Source of the DNA: Phenylobacterium sp.
Lineage (GTDB): Bacteria > Pseudomonadota > Alphaproteobacteria > Caulobacterales > Caulobacteraceae
Direction: 5' to 3'
DNA length: 43,138 bases
Assembly (NCBI RefSeq): GCF_019636135.1
Contig: NZ_JAHBYD010000036.1
Coordinates: 1-43,138, forward strand
Made by a program: the position numbers and the translations under genes. The notes under the pieces are model-generated. The model was given only the letters and a program-made list of their open reading frames with translations. It ran no database searches and was not told where the DNA came from. Positions 25,537-31,962 of this stretch are shown here, one piece after another (the first letter of the stretch is position 1; every line of letters starts with the position of its first letter).

Positions 25537-26313
25537 ATGACCTCGGGTTTTGTCGCCTACTACAGGGTGAGCACTGATCGGCAGGGTCGGTCTGGTTTAG
25601 GTCTCGAAGCGCAGCGGGAAGCGGTGAGGGTCTACCTCGGTCACCGGGGCGCGGCGCTCATCGAGGAGGTGACCGAGGTCGAGAGCGGCAAGCGTGCCGA
25701 CCGGCCGAAACTCGCTGAGGCGCTCAGGCTGTGTCGCCTCCACGGCGCGACGCTGATCATCGCAAAGCTCGACCGTTTGGCGCGCAACGTCGCATTCGTG
25801 TCCGGTCTCATGGAAAGCGGCGTCGAGTTCGTGGCCGTCGATTTCCCGCAGGCGAACCGGCTGACTGTCCATATCCTGGCCGCCGTCGCCGAACACGAAG
25901 CCGCCATGATCAGCCAGCGGACCCGCGACGCGCTGGCGGCGGCGAAGGCGCGAGGCGTCAAGCTGGGCGGCGACCCGGCGCGCTTTGCTGCTGTTCGGCA
26001 CCTCGGAAACCCCGCGAGCGCCGTAAGCCGGACAGCCTCGGCCAACCGGCGCGCCGCAGATGTCGCACCCCTTGCCCGCGATCTCTGCGACAAGGGGATG
26101 TCGCTTCGTCAGGTGGCGGCGGAGCTTGGCCGTCTGGGCATACGTACCCCGCGCGACCGTGGGATATGGTCGGCGACGCAGGTTCGTCGGATACTGCTGC
26201 GCGCGTATGGGGATGATCGCGGCCACGATGGTCGTAAGGTCGCGCCGAACATCATCGCGGCGGCTCAGGAGCAGCATCGCCCGCTCTGCGCGGCCCGTAG
26301 CGAGGCTGCATGA
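25537..26313 (+). CDS. serine recombinase / resolvase
   Basis: The 258-residue protein has the serine-recombinase catalytic domain: nucleophile Ser12 in YYRVSTDRQ, and IAKLDRLARN with the conserved Asp and Arg residues, followed by the long helix HILAAVAEHEAAMISQRTRD. A C-terminal helix-turn-helix-like part (about 180-225, GMSLRQVAAELGRLGIRTPR) would bind DNA. It is of resolvase/invertase size, not of the large serine integrase type. As a second recombinase in the island it may mark a separate module or act in dimer resolution. The 235-base gap before it holds no gene that I can support. Confidence 0.9.
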   Translation: MTSGFVAYYRVSTDRQGRSGLGLEAQREAVRVYLGHRGAALIEEVTEVESGKRADRPKLAEALRLCRLHGATLIIAKLDRLARNVAFVSGLMESGVEFVAVDFPQANRLTVHILAAVAEHEAAMISQRTRDALAAAKARGVKLGGDPARFAAVRHLGNPASAVSRTASANRRAADVAPLARDLCDKGMSLRQVAAELGRLGIRTPRDRGIWSATQVRRILLRAYGDDRGHDGRKVAPNIIAAAQEQHRPLCAARSEAA

Positions 26314-26446
26314 CGGCGGGCGGGGTTCAATGCTCTGGGCCGTTGGTTATTGTGCGGTCGGGCGCACGGAGCGTCGCCCGCACCGAGACGGTCTGAAGGG
26401 CTTCGGGGTGATAGCCATCCCACCGGCCCGCCACAGGGGTGAAGTC

Positions 26447-27484
26447 ATGTTCGGCAGGTTGGCGGCGACTTTGTTCGCGATCTCCGTCGCGTCTACGGCG
26501 GCGGCGGAGCCGGGGCTCCCTCCCGAAGTCTACGGCAGCTACGCCCCGGCGGGGGATTGCGCGAAGCTGCCCAGGATCGACGTAGGCAGCGCAGGCGTGC
26601 ACCTCGACACCCCCGCCGGGAAGCGCGGCCCCCTGTCGATCATGGTCAGCTACACGTGGATTGGCGGCGCGACCTACGACGGCATCCAGACCTGGGCGCT
26701 GGTCAAGCACGGCGGCAAGGATCGCTGGGGCGACGACAACCGGCCCGTTGTCTTGACCTTCAATGCGGGGGAACGACGCGGCGCGCTGACGGCGGAGCGC
26801 GCGGGGTCGGGCAATGAGCGCCCTCCGCCTCTGGATGGCCCCCTGTCGAGCATCGTTCAAACCTCGACTTTCCGTCTTTGCCGTAGCGCGCCCCCGGCGG
26901 GAAGCGGGGTAACACCCCAGGCGCAGAGCCCGGCTGCAACGGTGATGGCGCGCACGCCCGCCGCCGGTTTCGCAGCGGCTATCGGCGCATTGATGCAGCC
27001 CGCTACAGCCCCCGAAGGGAGTTACTACGATTGGCGGCACATCGAGCGCGCGCCCAACGTGACCTGGGCGGCGCTCCCGCCTGATATGCTCGATAAGCCC
27101 CTGGCCGATGGCCACTATTTCCGGCGCAATGGCGTCCTGTCGGTCGGCGGCCAGTCGCTGAAGGTGATGGCGGCGGGCGGGCGGTCGATGATCTTCAATC
27201 ACTACTTCAAGAACGAAGGCCGGGCCTTGGGCGAGGAGGCCGTGGTCGCGGCGCTGAGGGCGTCCGGCCTCACGGTGACGCCCGCGCGATGCCCGATCAG
27301 CCGGGCCATGGCCGCGCCCACTTGGTACAGGCTGGGCGGCGGCGGAAAGCGCGCCGCGCTGCTCTGGATCGCCCCACCGCGCGGACCAAGCTCGCCCTGG
27401 GAGGGTTTCAACCTTTCGCTTGACGCGACCTTGAAGCCGCTCACCCCCCAAGAGCGCGCAGTCTACACCGACCGTTGCGCTTAG
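26447..27484 (+). CDS. secreted protein of unknown function
   Basis: The 345-residue protein starts with a Sec signal peptide MFGRLAATLFAISVASTAAA. The mature part has two regions separated by a Pro/Ala-rich linker (about 150-172): YGSYAPAGDCAKLPRIDVGS (about 27-46) with VSYTWIGGATYDGIQTW, then GSYYDWRHIERAPNVTWAAL, and a C-terminal cysteine. I recognise no family. The start is supported by AGGGGTGA six bases before the ATG; the frame continues upstream without a signal. It lies between the serine recombinase and the EEP gene. A degenerate half of the island dyad (GGGGTTCA, 26322-26329) lies about 120 bases upstream. Confidence 0.7.
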   Translation: MFGRLAATLFAISVASTAAAEPGLPPEVYGSYAPAGDCAKLPRIDVGSAGVHLDTPAGKRGPLSIMVSYTWIGGATYDGIQTWALVKHGGKDRWGDDNRPVVLTFNAGERRGALTAERAGSGNERPPPLDGPLSSIVQTSTFRLCRSAPPAGSGVTPQAQSPAATVMARTPAAGFAAAIGALMQPATAPEGSYYDWRHIERAPNVTWAALPPDMLDKPLADGHYFRRNGVLSVGGQSLKVMAAGGRSMIFNHYFKNEGRALGEEAVVAALRASGLTVTPARCPISRAMAAPTWYRLGGGGKRAALLWIAPPRGPSSPWEGFNLSLDATLKPLTPQERAVYTDRCA

Positions 27485-27506
27485 CCGCTCGCCGTCTTGC
27501 CTCACT

Positions 27507-27520
27507 TGAACCCCGGTTCA
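27507..27520 (+). promoter_or_regulatory. island dyad TGAACC-CC-GGTTCA, copy 2
   Basis: Identical to the 14-mer at 19301. It ends on the base before the ATG of the EEP gene, so a protein bound here would cover the translation or transcription start. Confidence 0.5.
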
Positions 27521-28243
27521 ATGCGGATCGGCACTTGGAACCTGGACCACGCGCGCCCGCAGCGTCATGACGCCGAGCGTCTGCGGCTCATGAACCAGGC
27601 CAACGCCGACATATGGGTGCTGACAGAGACGAACGACCGGCTGGCGCTGCCGGGATATGCCGCCATTCACTCTGCGCCTCGGCGTGGCGGGCAGGCCGGT
27701 GGGCGATGGGTGACCATCTGGACCCGATTGCCCGTTCGTCATCATGTCGCCGTCGAGGATGATCACCGCACGGTCGCCGCGCTGGTCGAAAGCAGCTTGG
27801 GCGACATGCTCGTCTTTGGAACCGTCCTGCCTTGGCAGATGGACTTCGGGGACGCGCCAACGGCGGAGAAGCCGAGAGCCTGGGAGGAGCAGTATCGCGT
27901 CACGCCGCTGCAAGGTCGCGAATGGGCGCGGCTCCAGGCGCAGCTTCCCGGTGCGGCGCTCTGTGTCGCGGGCGATCTCAATATGAACCTGGGCGGGCCG
28001 CACTATTACGGGACGAGCCATGGCCGTGCCCTGCTCACGGGCGCGATGGACGCCGCCGGTCTGGTCTGCACGACGGCCTATGAATGCGTGCCGCCCGGCC
28101 TCCTGAGGTATCCCGCCATCGACCACATCCTGTTGCCCGTGACGTTGGCAGAGCGCGCGAGGGTCATCGCCGCATGGGAAGGAACCACGCCGGAAGGGCA
28201 TCGCCTGACCGATCACAGCGCCCTCGTGGTGCAGGTGGACTGA
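27521..28243 (+). CDS. endonuclease/exonuclease/phosphatase (EEP) family protein
   Basis: The 240-residue protein carries the complete EEP active-site set: Asn7 in GTWNLD, Glu36 in LTETND, Asp152 and Asn154 in AGDLNMN, Asp201-His202 in AIDHIL, and Asp231-His232 in TDHSAL. It could cut nucleic acid or a phosphodiester; the substrate cannot be told. It has no signal peptide, so it acts in the cytoplasm. I chose ATG 27521 (MRIGTWNL is the usual family start). No Shine-Dalgarno is present, because the 14-bp dyad abuts the ATG; the mRNA may be leaderless. An alternative ATG at 27497 would place the dyad inside the gene. In an island with a restriction system a defence role is possible but unproven. 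Confidence 0.87.
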   Translation: MRIGTWNLDHARPQRHDAERLRLMNQANADIWVLTETNDRLALPGYAAIHSAPRRGGQAGGRWVTIWTRLPVRHHVAVEDDHRTVAALVESSLGDMLVFGTVLPWQMDFGDAPTAEKPRAWEEQYRVTPLQGREWARLQAQLPGAALCVAGDLNMNLGGPHYYGTSHGRALLTGAMDAAGLVCTTAYECVPPGLLRYPAIDHILLPVTLAERARVIAAWEGTTPEGHRLTDHSALVVQVD

Positions 28244-28399
28244 GCCCTGCTAAGCAGGCTCGGCGAGCCATTTTGACCGTACGATGCGCGATCAGAAGTT
28301 GGCGCCGCTTCAATCGCTTGACGCGCAAGGTCACTGGTCAGAGACCCTAGTGTATGGCGAGCGGCTAGGGGCCGATAAATCGTGACCGCAAGCATCTAA

Positions 28400-28437
28400 C
28401 GGCTTAAAAATGCGGATGAAAAAAGCATCCGAAGCCG
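28400..28437 (+). promoter_or_regulatory. nested stem-loop in front of the DUF488-like gene
   Basis: CGGCTT (28400-28405) pairs with AAGCCG (28432-28437) around an inner hairpin CGGATG (28413-28418) / CATCCG (28426-28431) with an A-rich loop. It ends 4 bases before the ATG and leaves no room for a Shine-Dalgarno. It may be a terminator for the upstream EEP transcript or a translational control element. Confidence 0.4.
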
Positions 28438-28441
28438 CTCA

Positions 28442-28822
28442 ATGCTGACGGCGTCTTTCTTCACCCACACCGGGGTCGGCCGCGTCTCCATTGCCCGCTG
28501 GACACCGAAGAACACGCCGCCGGGCTTCAAGGTCTACCGGGCTTTGGCCCCAGGGGACTGGTTCAAGTCTGTCGATTGGGACCGATACTGCGAACTCTAC
28601 GCCGAGCAGCTTTCCCGGTTGGACCCGGCCAGGGTCTGGGAGGAACTCTACGACCTCGTAGCGCCGCATGAGCCCGTGTTGCTGTGCTGGGAGCGCCTAG
28701 ATCGTGATGACCAGTGCCACCGGCGTCTGGTGGCGGACTGGTTCGAGCGCAGCCTCGGCGTGGTCGTGCCGGAGATCGGCCACCAACCGTCGCTGTTCAC
28801 TTCGAGCGGGCCAGGGCGGTGA
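28442..28822 (+). CDS. DUF488-like protein
   Basis: The 126-residue protein ends with VLLCWERLDRDDQCHRRLVA plus DWFERSLGVVVPEI, which matches the conserved C-terminal pattern of DUF488 proteins (LLCxE ... CHRxLLAxWL). The family's activity is not established; the Cys82 and Cys92-His93 set looks catalytic or metal-binding. The N-terminal half (FFTHTGVGRVSIARWTP) is shorter than in the average DUF488 protein (about 150-180 residues). The 3' end overlaps the convergent XRE gene by 26 bases, so their expression could interfere. Confidence 0.72.
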   Translation: MLTASFFTHTGVGRVSIARWTPKNTPPGFKVYRALAPGDWFKSVDWDRYCELYAEQLSRLDPARVWEELYDLVAPHEPVLLCWERLDRDDQCHRRLVADWFERSLGVVVPEIGHQPSLFTSSGPGR

Positions 28823-29126
28823 TCTGCGCAGCGGCGACCTCCAGGTCGCGGTCGCTGAGATCGTAGGCGTTGGCGACGATGGTGGCGATGATCGCGTCTC
28901 GCCCGTCGGGCTTGTGGGTCGCGCCCACGAAGAACGCCGTCACCGGCAAGCTGAACGCCTCGGCGAACCTTTCCAGGGTCTCAATGCTCGGAGCCATGAC
29001 GCCGCGTTCGATGGCGGAGATCGCATCGACGGAACGATCCGTCATGCCGGCCAACTGTTCCTGCGTGACCCCCCGCGCGTTGCGGATGGCCCGAAGGTGC
29101 AACCCGATGCGCGCCTTGAGTGACAT
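28797..29126 (-). CDS. XRE-family transcriptional regulator
   Basis: The 109-residue cytoplasmic protein has a HTH_3/Cro-C1 domain at about residues 8-64: LRAIRNARGVTQEQLAGMTD, then SVDAISAIERGVMAPSIETL. The C-terminal tail (about 70-109) is short and helical. GGGGA precedes the ATG at 29126, which is preferred over longer in-frame starts up to 29330. It is the only obvious DNA-binding regulator in the island apart from the recombinases, so it is the first candidate to bind the repeated TGAACC dyads; no direct evidence exists. Confidence 0.88.
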   Translation of the reverse strand: MSLKARIGLHLRAIRNARGVTQEQLAGMTDRSVDAISAIERGVMAPSIETLERFAEAFSLPVTAFFVGATHKPDGRDAIIATIVANAYDLSDRDLEVAAAQITALARSK

Positions 29127-29263
29127 GCGCCGAAAGTCCCCTGGCTGGGCCTTCCCGCACACCGATCCACAATAAAAACGAAACACCTGTAGACGTAGTG
29201 AAAGTACGGATTTGATTTTGTGGCCCGAGAACCTGGGTCGAGATTGTTGGGAGAGCCAATTTG

Positions 29264-29560
29264 GTGCGAAGCAGAATGATTGGGGCCGCGTTCTGCGCCC
29301 TCCTGGCGGCCGGATGCCAGAAGCCGTCATTCTCGGATGCGGACATCGCGAACGTGAAGTCCGAGATCACGGCGAACGCCACCGCGCAGGGCTTCACCGT
29401 CAACGAAATCGGGTTGGTCAAGAAGGACGACCGAGAACTTAGCGGCTTCGCCAATCTCTCGAAGGACATTGAGGGTTACGGCGTCATCACCGTCACATGG
29501 TCATGCTCGGCGACGATGAGCCGTGAGGAGGCCCAATACATCTGGAAGTGTCAGCCTTGA
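29264..29560 (+). CDS. small lipoprotein
   Basis: This protein of about 98 residues has a lipoprotein signal (VRSRMIGAAFCALLAAGCQK; lipobox LAAGC). The mature part is about 80 residues: FSDADIANVKSEITANATAQ followed by GFTVNEIGLVKKD, and two C-terminal cysteines (TWSCS and WKCQP) that could pair. No family is recognised firmly. The start is probably the GTG at 29264, with GGGAGAG eight bases upstream; TTG 29261 and ATG 29276 are alternatives. It overlaps the next gene by 13 bases, so the two form a unit. Confidence 0.7.
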   Translation: MRSRMIGAAFCALLAAGCQKPSFSDADIANVKSEITANATAQGFTVNEIGLVKKDDRELSGFANLSKDIEGYGVITVTWSCSATMSREEAQYIWKCQP

Positions 29561-30093
29561 GGTTCGCCGCGATCCTGATGATGGCGACCATGCTGGTTGC
29601 GGGCTGCGATAGCCCCGACGCCGCCCCGCCCTCCACACGCGCCGCGCCGCCGCCGTCGGTGGTCGAACCACGCTGGCGTGAGTTGCGGTCGAACGACGAG
29701 CGGGCGGTCTATTTCACCCCCACGGTCGAAACGGTCGGCCCGTATAGGCGGATGTGGATGGCCGAGGTGCTCGCGAAGGCCAAGCCGATGACCGTGGGCG
29801 GCGAGCGCATGGCAGTCGAACGGCGATCCGACCTGATCGAGGTCGATTGCGCCCAGAAGCGGGTCCGGTCGCTACAGGTGAACGTCGCGGGAGAGGGCGG
29901 ACGCACAGCGAGCGATACGTTCGAGGAGCCGCAATGGTACTTCGTCAATCCCGACGCGGCGAACTACGTCACCCTGGAGCACGCCTGCGGCGGGCGGCGG
30001 ATCAGCGCGGGCGCAGGCTTTCCGACGCTGAAGGCCGCGATGGATGACTACCGGAAGCGCGGTTCGACGACTGGGGTTTCCAACCCTACTTAG
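29548..30093 (+). CDS. putative lipoprotein, coupled to the upstream small lipoprotein
   Basis: The 181-residue product starts at a GTG (MSALRFAAILMMATMLVAGC when initiated), with lipobox LVAGC. The mature domain WRELRSNDERAVYFTPTVET ... DLIEVDCAQKRVRSLQVN ... VTLEHACGG has the rough pattern of surface-adhesin-E-like exported domains (a one-line Trp start, then xEVDCxxxxxR). That likeness is weak and is not a family call. It overlaps the previous gene by 13 bases. Both would be anchored in the envelope. Confidence 0.65.
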   Translation: MSALRFAAILMMATMLVAGCDSPDAAPPSTRAAPPPSVVEPRWRELRSNDERAVYFTPTVETVGPYRRMWMAEVLAKAKPMTVGGERMAVERRSDLIEVDCAQKRVRSLQVNVAGEGGRTASDTFEEPQWYFVNPDAANYVTLEHACGGRRISAGAGFPTLKAAMDDYRKRGSTTGVSNPT

Positions 30094-30157
30094 GCCCATA
30101 TTAGGGATGATCCATTCTTCCTTCCGCGTTGGCCGGTGGTCCACATCGCGCCTCAGA

Positions 30158-30171
30158 TGAACCGGGGTTCA
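30158..30171 (-). promoter_or_regulatory. island dyad, copy 3 (inverted orientation)
   Basis: TGAACCGGGGTTCA, the exact reverse complement of the copies at 19301 and 27507. It lies 46 bases upstream of the start of the 438-residue protein gene, where a promoter operator could sit. Confidence 0.5.
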
Positions 30172-30216
30172 GCGATTGGGGCGCGCGCCCTTCCATGGAT
30201 GACCTATACGATTTGA

Positions 30217-31533
30217 ATGACCTTCCTCCTCCCCAGCTACTCACCCTCGTCGCGCGTACAATCGGCCGAAGGGAAGCAGGATAAGGTCGTTGTCGAGCTT
30301 GGCCGATGGTATGTGCACACCACGGCTCTCGACCGTTTCACTGACGCCCTAGCGGCCGTGCCGTTCATAGAGGGCGAGGGTACTTTTCTAAACCGGCCGA
30401 GAGGCGGGCGCACGCCGGATCATCGCCGCGTGCTCCATATTCGGGCCGGTGGACGGGGCCGGGGACGCCCGGTGGGTGCGCCGCTTCTCTCCGGGCAAGT
30501 GCAGGTACGGCGATCCCGAGGAGACGACGATTTTCCCGGCCTGCACCTCGCAGTGACGGCCAGCATCGCCATCAACCCGACGCGTTTCGTTACGCACCAG
30601 CTTTCGAGACCCTTCGTCGGCAGGGCGCTCAGCGAATGGCCGCCCCTCCTCAGGCCGTCGCTCGCAGCCCGAAGGGTGCCGTACAGCACGCCTTCCGAGT
30701 TCATCCTCGACAACAGCGACAACGTACTCCTGACGTCAGCGGCGCAGTCATTCGGTCGGTCTGAGGCATGGCCCTTGCACCTCGAATGCTACTGGGCCGC
30801 CATCTTCGCGCGCCTGTCGAGTGTGGTAGAGCAGGCCGCCGACGATGCGGGTGGGGTTGTCGGGCTGTACCGTGCCGATCTGAACCTACGCGAGGCTGAG
30901 ACCTACTGGGAGTTCGCGGCAGACGATCCCACGACGCTCGTTCGTGACCTCGAACGTCCCTTGTTCGAGTGGGCGCGGAAGCCGCAGGCGCGACGCTTCG
31001 CTTATCCTGTCGGCCTTCTGACCACCGCCCTTGCACACAACTCGCGACAGGTAAGCGTTCAGGTGCGATCCGGGGTTCGCTTGCGCGTCTATGCAAAGAC
31101 CACGCGGCGGGTCCGGTTCGAGATCATTCACGATCTACAAGAGAACTCTCGCCCACTTGGCAGGCATACCAGCAACGATGTTCGCGATCTGCTTCGATGG
31201 CTGCCTGTCCTCCAAGAGGACGCGGGCTCAGCCCTGAACCACGTGCTCGATCACGTGGAATGCCTCTCCGTGTTTCCGCCTGGAGGGTTCACCGCAGCGG
31301 CGATGGTGCGGCAGATCAGCGAGGCTTGCGGAGCGGATGCTGATGCAATGCTCGCACTGTTGGTAGGCAATGGTTCTCTCAGGGTCGAAGCGCACGATCC
31401 CATTCGGCCCAATGTGCTCGCCCTCGTGGCCGTGGGCCTCTTGGAGAGAACCGGCGCGGCATACACGGTGCGCGCACCTTACCGGCGAGCGTTCGCGGAA
31501 CTCCGAGGTGTTCGGCGGGCTCCCCGCCACTAG
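30217..31533 (+). CDS. unrecognised 438-residue protein of the island
   Basis: No family is recognised. The protein has no signal peptide or membrane segment. The central part contains GVRLRVYAKTTRRVRFEIIH (about 288-307). A basic Lys-Thr-x-x-x-x-Arg-x-Glu arrangement like this occurs in some plasmid/phage replication initiators (LRVYxKT...RFE), so a replication-initiator-like fold is one guess. The C-terminal third (about 345-430, GGFTAAAMVRQISEACGADA, then LLVGNGSLRVEA and VGLLERTGAAYTV) looks like a winged-helix domain. It is the last cargo gene before the right end. The start at 30217 has no clear Shine-Dalgarno. Codon use suits a real gene. Confidence 0.65.
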   Translation: MTFLLPSYSPSSRVQSAEGKQDKVVVELGRWYVHTTALDRFTDALAAVPFIEGEGTFLNRPRGGRTPDHRRVLHIRAGGRGRGRPVGAPLLSGQVQVRRSRGDDDFPGLHLAVTASIAINPTRFVTHQLSRPFVGRALSEWPPLLRPSLAARRVPYSTPSEFILDNSDNVLLTSAAQSFGRSEAWPLHLECYWAAIFARLSSVVEQAADDAGGVVGLYRADLNLREAETYWEFAADDPTTLVRDLERPLFEWARKPQARRFAYPVGLLTTALAHNSRQVSVQVRSGVRLRVYAKTTRRVRFEIIHDLQENSRPLGRHTSNDVRDLLRWLPVLQEDAGSALNHVLDHVECLSVFPPGGFTAAAMVRQISEACGADADAMLALLVGNGSLRVEAHDPIRPNVLALVAVGLLERTGAAYTVRAPYRRAFAELRGVRRAPRH

Positions 31534-31762
31534 GATCAGTTGGCCTACAACGCGTCATATGGCGGTGCACAGGCCAGGGTTGGCGTAGCCCTACCAGGGG
31601 CCCTCCTAGCGGCACACCGGCCCACACGGGCGTCCAAGGCTCCCTCCGCTACGTTGTGCGACTGCATCTTGCGTGATGGCGCAACAAGCGACGGGGTGGC
31701 CGGACGCTCGGCGCGGTGTCAGTTCGTGCCCTTGTTTGGGACCCACATCACGGGCTTCCCAA

Positions 31763-31785
31763 CTGTGACACTTCGCTGTACCACT
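31763..31785 (+). promoter_or_regulatory. candidate right integrase arm-type repeat
   Basis: CTGTGACAC and CTGTACCAC with a 13-bp period. It matches 18 of 23 positions of the left element at 17485-17507, in the same orientation. It lies 64 bases before the right attachment repeat. The rest of the 429-base gap 31534-31962 shows no supported gene. Confidence 0.5.
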
Positions 31786-31848
31786 TTGCCGGTGCGGGCG
31801 GCCTCTAAGTAGCTGTTTTTGTTGACCCTGGTGGCGGCTTGGACAATC

Positions 31849-31867
31849 TCCTGCCGGGCCCACCAGC
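31849..31867 (+). other. attR of the genomic island
   Basis: Exact 19-bp copy of the tRNA 3' end at 17406-17424. The flanking bases on both sides differ, so the identity ends sharply. To its right the high-GC host sequence resumes, with an intergenic repeat rich in GCGAGC/GCTCGC. Confidence 0.9.
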
Positions 31868-31962
31868 CGTCGCCGGCTTCGCCCGCTATGGCACGGCGAG
31901 CCTCGCTCGGAGCGAGGGCGAAGCGAGTGAAGGCTGCCGCGCCGAAACCCGAAGGGTCTCGG

